A stretch of 64,000 nt of DNA from Bombyx mori (taxonomy: Eukaryota > Arthropoda > Insecta > Lepidoptera > Bombycidae), in contig NC_085112.1 in NCBI RefSeq assembly GCF_030269925.1, positions 11,595,501-11,659,500 of the forward strand. Reading direction: 5' to 3'. The position numbers and the translations under genes are program-made. This document shows positions 32,331 to 43,524 of the stretch, piece by piece. Below the pieces are notes generated by a model, which saw only the letters and a program-made list of their open reading frames with translations, was not told where the DNA came from and made no database searches. How positions within the stretch are numbered: the first letter of the stretch is position 1; every line of letters starts with the position of its first letter.

Positions 32331-33788
32331 AGTTAGTATATTTCAGCTTATAAGTATGTACGTGCCATAAATGCGTATCTTAATATTTTTTTCTACAAAT
32401 TATATTTACTACTAAAAATTAAATTCGCTATAAAGGTCGCATTTTTATCAAATTTTAGTTATTAAAAACATATTTTCTAATAATATTATCAGATTGGAGA
32501 CAAATGAGGAATTGGTTGTCAATTCTATAAGAAGTTTACCGAGACTTAGATATTGATCATTATCGTTACGAAGGTACCTACCTAGAGATTCTCTAGGATC
32601 TTTCACGTATTCAATAAAAGGGACCCAAGTTCGGGATCCAATAACGCGTACACTCATTAAATTATGATTCATATAACATTAAGCATAACAAGCATTATGA
32701 GAATGTATTGAAATACCTAAATAGAAGTTGAAGTTTTCAAAGGTCCTTGATTTAATTTTACCTATACCGTTTCAAACTTTACATAACGTGCAATAGAATA
32801 ATTGAGTCGTCTATTATCAAAGGTGGCAATCTGTGCATTTGGACAAAAAAATATTATTGATATGTCGATACAGATTGATTTGAATATAATCGTCTCCTTC
32901 AAAGAACACGGTTCAAAATCTGCATTAAATAAAGGTTAATACTTAACCTGTTATTTATCTAAGATGTCGTTCAGAAGAGTTTTGTGACTGCCAATGGAAT
33001 ACAAAGTCAATAATTCGTTTTTCTGATTTACCAATAATTGTCCAAAAGTCACATTGCCGGCTTTGATAATAGTCGATTCAATTATAATTCAGTGTACATT
33101 ATTCGCAGTTGACATGTGTTGCTATCAACCAAACCAAACATACCTAGTATGAGTACTCTTAAACTAGTTATACTTGATATTTAGATATCATACTTAGATC
33201 ACCACTTCACAGCTCCAAAAGTGCTCCAAAAGCACAAAAATTTTTTTTTTTCAAACAATCGAAGTTATTAAAATCTCCTAATTATTAAATTCCAATAACT
33301 AATTTACTGATGGCTTAACAAAATTAAATTCGATAGTTTTAAATTTAAGAAAATCTTACAATATTAAAATTTCAAAATCCACTTGAACCACAAATGAAAG
33401 GTACAAGGTGTTGCGATGTTTTTAAATCATTTCTCATTGTAGTTGCGTTTTCGCCTTAACGAAACCATTTTTGACAGGGAGAGATTTATTGACCGTTACC
33501 TTGGGAAGAGTTCCTCCGAGATCGCAGGTCGTATGTCACTGTCATTTTGTGGTCACAATCCGGAAGGTTCCATCTATTTTCATTCTAACTGAAACGTCAA
33601 TTATATTCGAAGACCACGCTCTGAGTTATTGTTCGAAATAAATCAATTTTAAGTGTCTTCCACTCTAACTCTTCCAGAGTTAAAACGAGGTGCTTTAGAA
33701 CTTCGGTAGCTTGACGGATCCTACAGGTATGCGCAGTATTTTTTTTTAAACGGGTAAACGAATTTACGCCTATCCTGATGTTATTTAT
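32331..33788. other. AT-rich spacer, no gene seen
   Basis: Minus frames of 74 (32448) and 92 codons (33597) show no domain; the latter runs into the next repeat. Nothing else recognised. Confidence 0.5.
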
Positions 33789-34028
33789 TAATCTATATAT
33801 TAATACGTGTAGCAAAAACTTTGTACCCCTTTTTACGAAAATTGCGCGTATGGCGGAGTATGAAATTTCCCACACTTATAGAGAATATAGAGTAGGAGTG
33901 CAGAATATTAATATATATTTTTTTAAATTAAGTATGTATAAAAATACATGAAATCAATAAAAAACATTACACACATTACCATATATACCATATACGTACA
34001 CGCATGCATACTATTTGTTTATTGTCAA
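33789..34028 (+). mobile_element. Helitron-like repeat fragment, copy 2
   Basis: Same sequence as 16913-17150 (TCTATATATTAATACGTGTA at its start, ACACGCATGCATACTATTTG near its end). It is cut at TTGTCAAAC where the ~410-bp inverted-pair repeat begins, so that repeat inserted into it. Confidence 0.5.
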
Positions 34029-34464
34029 ACTTTTTTTTTTTTTTTGGAGTTTACTCCTTTAGAATCGATTTACATATATAGGCCCGGGGTATGAAAATTA
34101 TGGGGACCAAAATCGTACTAGCATGTCACACGAAATGCGTTATGCGCCTGATTGGCTCCTGATTGCGTGATGCGTGCGCGCGCCAATCAGGAGCCAACGC
34201 GCGGCCGCGTTATCGCAGGTGACGCCGGGCTGCTGCGCCGGCAGTCCGCCACAAAGCCTCGTACTAATCGCGCGTTTCTCTCATTATTGTATTTTCATAT
34301 ATTTGTTAGTCGTTTGTTTTGTGTCTCGTTAATTTGTTAATAATCTGTAGTGTATCGTGTTGTCGTAATATAGAACTATTTCTCGTATTGTTTCGTTTAA
34401 TTTTTTATATCCAGTAAACTCCAGTCGTGCGTCGGAGCGGACACACACAATTTTTTTTTTTTTA
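34029..34464 (-). repeat. ~410-bp inverted-pair repeat, left copy
   Basis: From GGAGTTTACTCC (34046) to a GTCGGAGCGGACACACAC stretch (~34450), bordered by T-rich runs. It matches the reverse complement of 38598-39001 with a single difference that I can find (A/G near 34266). Inside, TTGGCTCCTGATTG and CAATCAGGAGCCAA form a 14-bp stem (34153-34199). GGAGTTTACT at one side and AGTAAACTCC at 34413-34422 form 10-bp inverted termini around 377 bp. The 62-codon frame in both copies is probably incidental. Element class is unknown to me. Confidence 0.75.
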
Positions 34465-34857
34465 AATCTCAAAAACAGCACACTGATCCACTAAAGCTAA
34501 TGTTACAGAGAAATAAAACATTGTTCAAAACAAATTCAAACATTCTCACTCCAAATACCTCGTGTTACATTAAAATATTATGTTTCCCATTAACGGTATT
34601 CGTGTAACGTCGTTAAGAAGCCCACAAGTAAACACATAAAACATTAATAGTACCCAAATGAACACATAAACCGCCATCGAAAATGCAATTAATTTAATCA
34701 CTGAGGAGAATCAGATAACTGCTTACTACCCTCATCCACGACAACACGAATAGACTTCTAATGTATAGTTTCCGTACAGTATTAAAGCTGGAAAGATGAA
34801 CTATCTATTCGGTGAAAGATAGAACATAGAGGAAAATGTCATTGACCTCGAAACGGC
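34465..34857. other. AT-rich spacer, no gene seen
   Basis: No recognised frame or repeat. Confidence 0.5.
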
Positions 34858-35122
34858 CAAGATGTTGTGAGTTCGCGCGGGTAGGTACCAGCATCATAGT
34901 TGCAGCGAAACACTAATGGGAGCGGTTGGATGGTGAGAATCCATAATGCAATAAATCTGGTAATGCAACCTTATGTCATATCATGTCATGTCATGGTAGG
35001 TAGCGGCTTGGCTCTGCCCCTGGCATTGCTGAATTCTATGAGCGACGGTAACCACTCACCATTAGGTGGGCCGTATAATCGTCTGCCTAACGTTGTAACT
35101 ATACTGAGACCTTAGAACTTAT
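34858..35122 (+). repeat. Composite of Bm1 fragments and SINE-B
   Basis: A short Bm1 piece (GTTGTGAGTTCGCGCGGGTA onward) is followed by a SINE-B copy (34994-35089, GGTAGGTAGCGGCTTGGCTC to GTCTGCCTA). This runs straight into a Bm1 piece CGTTGTAACTATACTGAGAC (35090-35122). It is the second case in the window of SINE-B lying within Bm1 sequence. Confidence 0.65.
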
Positions 35123-35544
35123 ATATATGTTGGCACACGTCAGGGATGGCTGAGCGGTAGTTTCCGTCATCACTCGTATTTGGTTGAACACAGTTTATAA
35201 AAAGTCAATAAAATCTTTTGAATAATAATTATTGAAACTCAACACACACAACTTTCACAATGACAGGGTAAACCGACAGTTTCGTTGCACATACCGACAG
35301 ACCGACTGACTGACTGACTGACTGCCAGAGACTCACTGACTGAGACGGACGGAATGACTGTCTGACACGGAATGCCACGACTCTGTCCACGTACCGCCAT
35401 TTTATACTGTGGCGTTACGGAGTCTACCCTTCATTTTGTGATATTTATCAAAACAACATTTCATCATTTAAAATAATAATCAAAACCACCGTCTTAATAT
35501 TACTAAAAGTCGTTATCCACGACATATATATATATATATATATC
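35123..35544. other. Spacer with simple repeats
   Basis: Contains (GACT)n-rich DNA at ~35298-35345 and a (TA)n run at ~35523-35543. A tRNA-like word GGATGGCTGAGCGGTAG at 35146 lacks a matching B box or acceptor stem. Confidence 0.6.
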
Positions 35545-35650
35545 AAGGTGGATGGCGCATTAACCTTGTGGGTGTCTATGGGCTCCAGTAACCACTTCAC
35601 ACCAGACACACCAGGTGGGCTCGTCTAGCCATCTAAGCAATAAAAAAAAT
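35545..35650 (+). repeat. Bm1 3' fragment
   Basis: CAAGGTGGATGGCGCATT through CATCTAAGCAATAAAAAAAAT, with an internal duplication of ACACCAG. It starts directly after a (TA)n microsatellite. Confidence 0.8.
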
Positions 35651-36197
35651 TTAGGAAAAAAATATCTATAAGTGACGATGAGTGACGACATTCACGTGCG
35701 ATGTTTATAGAGTGAATTACTCACTCACTTACAACCAGATGGACCGACTCGTTCGTCCGCTTAGTGACTTAGTGCAATAATAAACGGCTTTCTTAATCGC
35801 AAGAAATATAAGTATTCTTTTTTTTATCTCAAATTAACATAACGGATCATAAAAGCAAAAGCTTTCAAGCCATTAGTTTTGAAATAAAGCTCTGCCTGAA
35901 GAAACTTGTTCAATATTTACATTTAATTTACGAAACTTAATTTATCATTCATAAGTAAAATTTCAAGTCGTCTACTGCTGCTCATTGTGAAAGATTATTC
36001 TCTTATAAATATATTATAATATATGTAGTAAAGCATATTGAAACAACGGATATTAAAATGAGATAGATATCAATAACTATAACAAGATATCTACAACAAT
36101 ACTCGCACGGCAAATTTATTCATTGACGAAATTAAAATAGACACTTTTAATATTCATTACGGTTATACTTTGAACGTGGACAGCTTTTATCTAATAA
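35651..36197. other. AT-rich spacer, no gene seen
   Basis: No recognised frame or repeat. Confidence 0.5.
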
Positions 36198-36488
36198 CTA
36201 GCTGACCCGGCAGACTTCGTAGTGCCTCAATCGATAAATAAAAGACCTAAACTTTTGTATAAAATATACTTAAAACAAACAAAAGGTATCCGTCCGACGG
36301 GGACACATCAAAGGAAAACCAAAATAGTTATTTTTATTTAATTCCGAGCATTTTCATATTTATCTACCTTTTAAACCTTCTCTGGACTTCCGCAAATAAT
36401 TCAAGACCAAAATTAGCCAAATCGGTCCAGCCGTTCTCGAGTTTTAGCGAGACTAACGAACAGCAATTCATTTATATATATATATAGA
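36198..36488 (-). mobile_element. Non-autonomous Helitron
   Basis: Minus strand: TCTATATATATATAAATGAA at the start, ACGGCTGGACCGATTTGGCT in the body, and CCGGGTCAGCTAG at the end, followed by T. The CTAG|T end and TC start fit Helitrons; body sequence recalls common moth copies. Not related at sequence level to the Helitron at 21999. Confidence 0.7.
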
Positions 36489-36737
36489 TTGAATCATCCG
36501 ATAATCAATTACAATATCACTTCCAAATTATTTTAAGTCACTAAACTCCTTCAGACGTATCTTATATACTAACTTAGAGATAGTGTCTTCTTCGATTTTC
36601 ACGATACTTTATCATAAGTAAAACAATTTTTACAGTTTAATCACGGACCACTCCTTGGCCACGAGAACTGTAAAGTGTTCCAAACGCCGGCAATAATATT
36701 ACAAACGCGATATTAAACGGTAAAATTACTTTTAACA

Positions 36738-36944
36738 ATAGTATAAAACAAAGTCGCTTTCTCTGTCCCTATATCCCTATGTAGGCTTAAATCTTTAAAA
36801 CTACGCAACGGATTTTGATGCGGTTTTTTTTAACAGATAGAGTGATTGAAGAGAACGGTTTATATGTATAATAACATCCATTAAATAGTGGAGAAATCAA
36901 TAATAAATTACAGTTTCCGAAGCGAAGCGAGGGCGGGTTGCTAG
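36738..36944 (+). mobile_element. Short non-autonomous Helitron
   Basis: Body CAACGGATTTTGATGCGG, 3' end CGAAGCGAAGCGAGGGCGGG, then TTGCTAG followed by T. The left end is not sharp (near TATAAAACAAAGTCGC). No coding capacity. Confidence 0.65.
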
Positions 36945-37310
36945 TTTTAATTATAAATTAGTGATATGGTTTTTACTACAATTATATTTTCAGCGTCAGA
37001 AAGGCGTATTGACAGAACGAAGGCTGAACTTATATAAAGTCTACGTCCGGACGGCGCCATCATAGGAATGTCTAATATACATACAGCTCACGGCACCAAC
37101 AACGACATAGCCTGCTTTGAACTGAGTTATACGAATTTTATGTTAATCACGGGTATTTGGTGCGTATTGGTGGCAAACTGAGATAATGCCTTCACGCCAT
37201 TAAATTTAGATTAAGATCAACTAGCGTCTTTTGATCCAGTTTTTTTTTTCTTCTTTAGTGAAGTCAATAAATTTCATTTTACTGGTAAGTTTCTAGCCAA
37301 ATAAAGGCAA
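36945..37310. other. Spacer, no gene seen
   Basis: No recognised frame or repeat. Confidence 0.45.
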
Positions 37311-37520
37311 CCTTTTTTTTTTCCTACCTAAGCCTTGAGAGGCTATTTCAGCGTAACCTTAACTAGTAGGTGAGCTCACGGGGCTCAAACCTGACGACGT
37401 TGCTAACACGAACCCTAGCAAGAGCCGTGTTTCGCAGAATTTACCACCGGATCGGAAACGCGAACCACTGAGAAGATCCGGCGAGAAACTCAGTGGGCTG
37501 TGTCTGAGGGGGCAATCTTA
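37311..37520 (-). repeat. Truncated LINE 3' end (family A)
   Basis: T tract, CTACCTAAGCCTTGAGAGGC, through GAAACTCAGTGGGCTGTGTC. Same family as 1236 and 2205 and close to the latter. A young 5'-truncated insertion. Confidence 0.8.
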
Positions 37521-38038
37521 AGCGATAATGGTGAAATGGTAAAACATCTAGTAATATACTTCAAGAGCTCGGAATCAAGCAGCGTCTGTTTTCTATAGTA
37601 CGGTCCCGGATTGTGGATTTCTTTAGACACGTTTCCGTCGTATAGAGAAGGGTGGACCGATACAAGATCCCGCAAGAGGTCGCCAATACCTACCGACCGA
37701 ATTGAAACTACAGTGGGGGGGGGGGCCTAACTGAGTGCAATAGAATGGAATCGAGCAAAGAGATATTACGGGACATCATGAGACGCGTCAAGTCTGCCCC
37801 CTCCAACCTTACATGACGATCACGACTACTCTGCCAAGAGTGATACGATTTAGAAGAAGAAGTGATAATGGTATTAAGCTTTTTTTGTTATCCACATGAC
37901 GTAAACCTAGGTGAAGTGTAGCCAATCACTGCATGCGCTATTGATTTTACTCCATCACCAATCCGTAGTCATAAAGTTCCATATATTTTTCTGAGGCTTG
38001 TGTCCGGCAACGTCAGGTAACTATGAACTTGTAAGTTT
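37521..38038 (+). repeat. Spacer with a LINE 3' tail fragment
   Basis: Around 37735-37862 the plus strand reads like a LINE ORF end (MESSKEILRDIM) followed by CTCTGCCAAGAGTGATACG and AGAAGAAGAAG, similar to 27225-27285. A G9 run lies at ~37716. The rest is unremarkable. Confidence 0.4.
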
Positions 38039-38284
38039 ACTAGTGGCAGGACCTCTTGTGAGTCCGCACGGGTAGACACCACCACCCCGCCTATTTCTGC
38101 CGTGAAGCAGTAATGCGTTTCGGTTTGAAGGGTGAGGCAACCGTTGTAACCATACTGAGATCTTAGAACTTATATCTCAAGGTGGGTGGCGCATTTACGT
38201 CGTAGATATCTATGAGCTCCAGTAACCACTTAACACCAGGTGGGCTGTGAGCTCGTCCACTCATCTAAGCAATAAAAAAAAAAG
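38039..38284 (+). repeat. 5'-truncated Bm1 SINE
   Basis: From CTAGTGGCAGGACCTCTTGT to GCAATAAAAAAAAAAGG. The body and tail match the full-length copies closely. Confidence 0.88.
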
Positions 38285-38498
38285 GTTGAACTTAACTACG
38301 TATATGGTTAAAAAATATTTTTTTAGAAAATCCTTTGCGCGGTACGTTTCAAGTAAATTTATTTATTTTTTATAAGAACAACTAAAATAACAGAAGATAA
38401 TCAGAAATTATTAATTCGTAGGTTTCAATACAAACGAGACGGTAATGAGCAGGCTAAGATATTTTTTGTTTGAAATAAAGAACAAATATATTTAACAT

Positions 38499-38542
38499 TA
38501 TACCTATTATAATATGAATAAACATATTATACAATAGGTATA
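38499..38542. repeat. Imperfect AT-rich palindrome
   Basis: ATACCTATTATAATATG and CATATTATACAATAGGTAT face each other across AATAAA, with a 2-base bulge. It could extrude as a small cruciform; no function inferred. Confidence 0.7.
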
Positions 38543-38576
38543 TTAGAAGGGTATTTAATACTTACATGATTAAAAA

Positions 38577-39003
38577 AAAAAAAAATAAAAAAAAGTGTGT
38601 GTGTCCGCTCCGACGCACGACTGGAGTTTACTGGATATAAAAAATTAAACGAAACAATACGAGAAATAGTTCTATATTACGACAACACGATACACTACAG
38701 ATTATTAACAAATTAACGAGACACAAAACAAACGACTAACAAATATATGAAAATACAATAATGAGAGAAACGCGCGATCAGTACGAGGCTTTGTGGCGGA
38801 CTGCCGGCGCAGCAGCCCGGCGTCACCTGCGATAACGCGGCCGCGCGTTGGCTCCTGATTGGCGCGCGCACGCATCACGCAATCAGGAGCCAATCAGGCG
38901 CATAACGCATTTCGTGTGACATGCTAGTACGATTTTGGTCCCCATAATTTTCATACCCCGGGCCTATATATGTAAATCGATTCTAAAGGAGTAAACTCCA
39001 AAA
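38577..39003 (+). repeat. ~410-bp inverted-pair repeat, right copy
   Basis: It starts after an A-rich run with GTGTGTGTGTCCGCTCCGAC and ends GGAGTAAACTCCAAAAA. It is the reverse complement of the copy at 34029-34464, with one substitution found. Both copies have A-rich sequence outside both ends in the same relative orientation, so A/T tracts may be part of the unit or its preferred target. Confidence 0.75.
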
Positions 39004-39399
39004 ATTTGAAAAAATATTGACTGATAAAACGTAATCTCTAGTTGTTATTTTTGATGAAGAACACAAGTCCGATCCCTAGATTTAACTTAAATCCTAATGA
39101 CTTTCTCTCGTATACTTTACTTATACCTATACTATAATACTTTCTTTATACTACTATACTATACTTTCTTTCTTCACACTCTCCTAACTAAATTCCTATT
39201 TACAATTAATGCTCTGCCTGACGAATCTGCCTTATTTATTAAATAATTATTTAGAGAATTTACTTTTTGACAATTCGCGTGCTATTAGTCTCTAATAGTG
39301 CTATTATGCATATGAGTCAGTGTCGCATCTGGTCTAAACTACAGTCGCCGCTCACCTAATTAAACGCTAATGCATCTCTAACAGCCTAAACATGATATT
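39004..39399. other. AT-rich spacer, no gene seen
   Basis: Simple-sequence-like TATACT repeats near 39120-39170. No frame. Confidence 0.5.
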
Positions 39400-39700
39400 T
39401 AGTTGATTCACTACACGATATCTGTTAATACCCCTACGATGCAGTGTAGCCCTACATCCGGGCGCACCAAGATTCGAATATACAAGACTATAGGCAGGCA
39501 GATCTTATTATATGGATGCGAAGCATGGACGCTTACACAGAAAGAAGAGACAAAACTTCTCGTGACTGAGAAAAAGGTACTGAGAAAGATACTAGGACCA
39601 GTTGAGAAGGATGACAGTGTTAGGCGCGTCCGGAAAAACAAAGATGTGGAGAGGCTTTTTGGTGAGCCAAATATTCTGGGGGAGCTTGTTGTGGAATAGC
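39400..39700 (+). pseudogene. LINE reverse-transcriptase fragment
   Basis: The open plus frame includes RIYKTIGRQILLYGCEAWTL, then EETKLLVTEKKVLRKILGP and GEPNILGEL. The LYGCEAW motif and the following linker are typical of the region after the RT domain in moth LINEs. The frame is only ~99 codons and ends in a stop; the N-terminal endonuclease and RT are absent. Confidence 0.8.
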
Positions 39701-39914
39701 GTATATCGACAAAATCCCTTTAGAAAAGTTTAATCACAGATCAGAGTGCAAGGGGCGATATTTTAGGCCGATATCCCACAGATAAGTTTTTTTCGTATCC
39801 AGCAAGCTCGTTTGGCGTTTACCCGATTAAATATACATGAATTTGCTGTCGGCTAATCAAAATTTCTGTCATGGTACTACTGTTGATACGGGCCATATGA
39901 CAATCAAGTATTTT
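39701..39914. other. Spacer, no gene seen
   Basis: No recognised frame or repeat. Confidence 0.4.
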
Positions 39915-40000
39915 TTTTGGAACGAATTTCCTTATGTTACCCTAACCGCGAAAAAACGTCCGTAACGTAAGATTTTTATTAGTAATGCATACAGTATACG
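39915..40000 (+). repeat. Fragment sharing sequence with the 61.4-kb MITE-like element
   Basis: GGAACGAATTTCCTTATG, then TACCCTAACCGCGAAAAAAC and GTCCGTAACGTAAGATTTTT, matches the reverse complement of 61372-61445. It marks a dispersed family. Confidence 0.65.
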
Positions 40001-40074
40001 ACTTAACTTTGTAATAACGTACAAAAAATAACATATTTTTTTATCATTCATTGACCACGATCTCAGAGCGTTTG

Positions 40075-40735
40075 TTTGCGCATTACACTAACTCTTATGC
40101 AAACAACCGTGAATGAAGTGTACCACAATAAGTTCGCACGTTACCGAATGACGTTTCGTGGGGTTGATGTAGATTCGCCACTTCCGGAACCACTGTCTCA
40201 TGGTGGCTACTGCGATCTGGAGTCGCCGATGAAGCAAAGACATCTTCCTACACGAGTAGTAGATAGCCATTGGCGAAGAGCGCTAGATGGGTCTCCGGAG
40301 ACCGGGGTATATCATTGATATACAAACTAAATTATTATTTAGTTTATCCGCGCTCTCCCCGTAATAACGGACGAGAGCGAGTTCCCTCTACTCGATATCG
40401 AAACGAACGGTTCGACAAGAAGTCTCGTATGATGAGCACGAGTCTGTCTGGCACTCCCATGTTGTACAGTTTGTAGATCAAACCGTTGTGCCAGATTTTT
40501 TCGAACGCCTTCCCGATATCGAAGAAGAGGGCACCGGTCGGGATTTGTTTTCGCCTATTTAGCTCTATTAGGATGTGCTCCGTGAGGCGGTGCACTTGTT
40601 GTACGCACGAGCGTTTAGCGCGAAATCCGAACTGTTCGTCTATGAGAATTTTATTCGTTTCCGAAGGAGCCGTTCGTAAATTTTGCCTATCGTCGGAAGG
40701 AGACTAATCGGAAGGTTAACATTATTAAGATTCTC
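40075..40735 (-). pseudogene. Jockey-clade reverse-transcriptase fragment
   Basis: Minus frames read TGALFFDIGKAFEKIWHNGL (RT motif with FFD near 40500), then, after a gap and frameshift, IYYSCRKMSLLHRRLQIAV on to INPTK. Upstream, LLPTIGKIYERLLRN lies near 40660-40710. The catalytic ADD region between the two parts is deleted, around 40320-40345. A full-length Bm1 abuts it at 40779. Confidence 0.8.
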
Positions 40736-40778
40736 AGAGCCTTAAATCTTGTATTGACTTCTTCCCCACCAGATGGAC

Positions 40779-41220
40779 TTTTTTTTTTTTATTGCTTATA
40801 GGGGTGGACGAGCTCACAGCCCACCTGATGTTAAGTGGTTACTGGAGCCCATAGACATCTACAACGTAAATGCGCCACCCACCTTGAGATATAAGTTGTA
40901 AGGTCTCAGTATAGTTACAACGGCTACCCCACCCTTCGAACCGAAACGCATTACTGCTTCACGGCAGAAATAGGCAGGGCGGTGGTACCTACCCTCGCGG
41001 ACTCACAACAGGTCCTACCACCAGTAATTACGCAAATTATAATTTTGCGGGTTTCACTTTTATTACACGATGTTATTCCTTCACCGTGGAAGTCAATCGT
41101 GAACATTTGTTGAGTACGTATTTCATTAGAAAAATTGGTACCCGCCTGCGGGATTCGAACACCGGTGCATCGCTTCAACACGAATGCACCGAACGTCTTA
41201 TCTTTTAGGCCACGACGACT
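40779..41220 (-). repeat. Full-length Bm1 SINE
   Basis: T tract at the left and tRNA-like head ending GCCACGACGACT at the right. Internal promoter boxes intact. Few substitutions against the 28608 and 63294 copies. It lies against the Jockey RT remnant. Confidence 0.92.
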
Positions 41221-41636
41221 GGTAACAAAAGATCCGCTAACTCGTAAAGGCGAAGAGGTCGGTATTCCAATTGCATATTTATTTGGAATTGTGTCTGCCA
41301 GTCTTGTTGTGAATCCGAATTAATCGAATTTGTATAATAATTCCAAATTTAAATTGGTAAGTTAAATTTCGAAATTGGTAAGACAGGACGAAATATCTAA
41401 ACACGTAATTGAACTATAACGTAAAGACAGATGTTGATAGAACAAATTATAAAGGCGAAAGATTTATGTTAGATACAGATATAAGTTGGCTTACCCATAT
41501 ATAACCCATAATATAACCCAGCTCGTGTTACACACAAACAACCAGCTCCGATTTTCAGCCGGGGTCAGCTGTGACGACGTGAGCCCACTACAATACTACA
41601 AAACATATTTACGTTACTGGTTTTCGTTCGGAAATT
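41221..41636. other. Spacer, no gene seen
   Basis: AT-rich; repeated ATAACCCA words near 41495-41520. No frame with a domain. Confidence 0.5.
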
Positions 41637-41852
41637 CAATTAGACAGCTTACGTGAAATTCAAACCCTGAGTGCACATATTAAATAAAGAACATTTTCAT
41701 TAACCACCACTAAAACCATTGCAAGCTCCTCAATACCGTGTTAATTTAGACAGCTTACGTGAAATTCAAACCCTGATTGCACAAATTAAATAAATAACAT
41801 TTTCATTAACCACCACTAAAACAATTGCAAGCTCTTCAATACCGTGTTAATG
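41637..41852. repeat. Tandem duplication, 106-bp unit
   Basis: TAGACAGCTTACGTGAAATT begins at 41641 and again at 41747. The units continue through CATTAACCACCACTAAAAC to AATACCGTGTTAAT with few mismatches. A recent local duplication of non-repetitive DNA. Confidence 0.85.
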
Positions 41853-42126
41853 ATCAAACGTCAAATTTCGTATAATAATCCGACTGCTTGACTCTCCAAA
41901 CAAAACGAAGTCGGAATTCGGAGTTTGTTCCACGAAGACAGGTGAGTTCGGCGGTTTGTTGAAAATTTAAATAAAAATCAGTGAGGTTTTTTGTCGTTTG
42001 TTTGCATATTTTATGTCGTAACGTCAAAGGCTTGTGATGCCGAATTTTAAACCGACTATTGTTTTTACTTAGTAATGGTTTATCTCGTTGGTTATGGTTG
42101 GTATGGTAATTATCTCTATAATAATA

Positions 42127-42385
42127 CGATTGACTTCCACGGTGAAGCAATAACATCGTTTAAACCCTCAAAATTATAATTTGCGTAATTACTGGTGGTA
42201 GAACCTCTTGAGAGCTCACACGGGTAGGTACCACCACCTTGCCTATTTCTGCCATGAAGTAGTGATTCGTTTAGGTTTAATGAGCGGGGCAGCCGTTGCA
42301 CTCTACAGTGACTTAAAACTCATGTCTCACGATTGGTGGGAGCATTTAACATGAGATGAGCTCGTCCAATTATCTTATAAACAGA
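42127..42385 (+). repeat. Bm1 SINE, head missing
   Basis: From CGATTGACTTCCACGGTGAA through GTACCACCACCTTGCC to TAAACAGAAAAAATAAAC. Moderately diverged in the 3' half. Confidence 0.8.
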
Positions 42386-42649
42386 AAAAATAAACAAGTA
42401 AAGTATTTGAAATTTTATATATTTCAGCCATTTTTTTGCAATGAACCATATTACGGTATCTTACGTAAAAGATAGTTCAAGGTTTGGCAGAAGAATAGTT
42501 TGCTCGTTATGTTCAAGTATTATTTACTCTGAAACTATTTAATTAGGAGCTTTATTATTTCGTTGATTCGATTATTAGATAATAGAACACTACAGTTCTC
42601 TCATCTCAGGCTTGAGATACCCTTTATGGAGCACCCTCTATAAGATAAT

Positions 42650-42765
42650 CGTGATTTCAATATCGCATCTCAAAGTGCGCGGCAGCATTCGCGTTGTGAT
42701 ATATATGGCTTTCACTAACCACTTAACCTCAGATGGACCTTCATCTACTTCCATGTAACGGCAAA
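42650..42765 (+). repeat. Decayed Bm1 3' fragment
   Basis: ATCTCAAAGTGCGCGGCAGC, CGCGTTGTGATATATATGGC and CACTAACCACTTAACCTCAG are recognisable in order. Confidence 0.6.
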
Positions 42766-43524
42766 TAAATGCCAGACTAAATAGCACAATTCGAAGAATG
42801 GTATCCAATGGTTAAAGCGCATTGGGGGAAGAAACGCGACTCCTCTTAATAAGTTTTGAGTTTAATAAATACAATAATAATCTTTTTCCGATTTTGTATT
42901 TTAATTACAATAAATATGTTTTCACAGGCGTCACTGCTCACAGCAACTAAATTTTTGGAAATCCTGAACAAATACTTAATTTTCGAGAAAAGACGCAACT
43001 TCTCGAAGTTTTGATTTTAAAATAAATGCATCATTTGAGTAACTGATTGGTACCCATTCTGTATTAGCATTCTAAGGCAAGAATGAAGTTAGGCCAATCT
43101 ATAGTAGACAATTTAGCAGCTACATAATCTATTATTAGAAGCTGACAACAAAAGCGTATTTCTGTTATAAGCACTAAGTTCTTTAAGCCTATACATAAAT
43201 AGATCGCGATTAAGGACAGCTAATAAATAGTGTGTGAAACAATAGTACTTAATTAATCCAACGTCTGACAATATACCGTTAATCATTAAAATAATACCAT
43301 AAATCATGCAGCAAAAGTTATTTACCAACTGAACGCGTTCGAAGTTCGAAGAGATGTTACGTACCTGAAAAGAAAAAATAAACATTATTTACTTTATCCA
43401 TTTTATTACTGTGTATGAGTTGACAATCTTACGGTCCACTTGATATTGTTAAGTGATTATTGGAGCCCAGTGATTCGACAACGTGAATTTTGCTTTTTAT
43501 AGTGAAGTTGAAGTCTAATTTAGA
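42766..43524. other. AT-rich spacer with a short Bm1 remnant
   Basis: A 90-codon minus frame at 43113-43385 has no domain. At 43425-43495 a reverse-complement Bm1 tail remnant (GGTCCACTTGATATTG, then TTATTGGAGCCCA) is visible. Confidence 0.5.

Noticed and set aside
35142..35220. tRNA-like GGATGGCTGAGCGGTAG word
   Set aside because: It resembles an A box of a serine/leucine tRNA but no B box, anticodon arm or acceptor stem can be folded with it.
37710..37725. G9 run as a G-quadruplex
   Set aside because: A single G tract without the further G runs needed for a quadruplex.
34152..38893. 62-codon frame conserved in both copies of the 410-bp repeat
   Set aside because: The copies are nearly identical as DNA, so conservation of the frame carries no evidence of selection.
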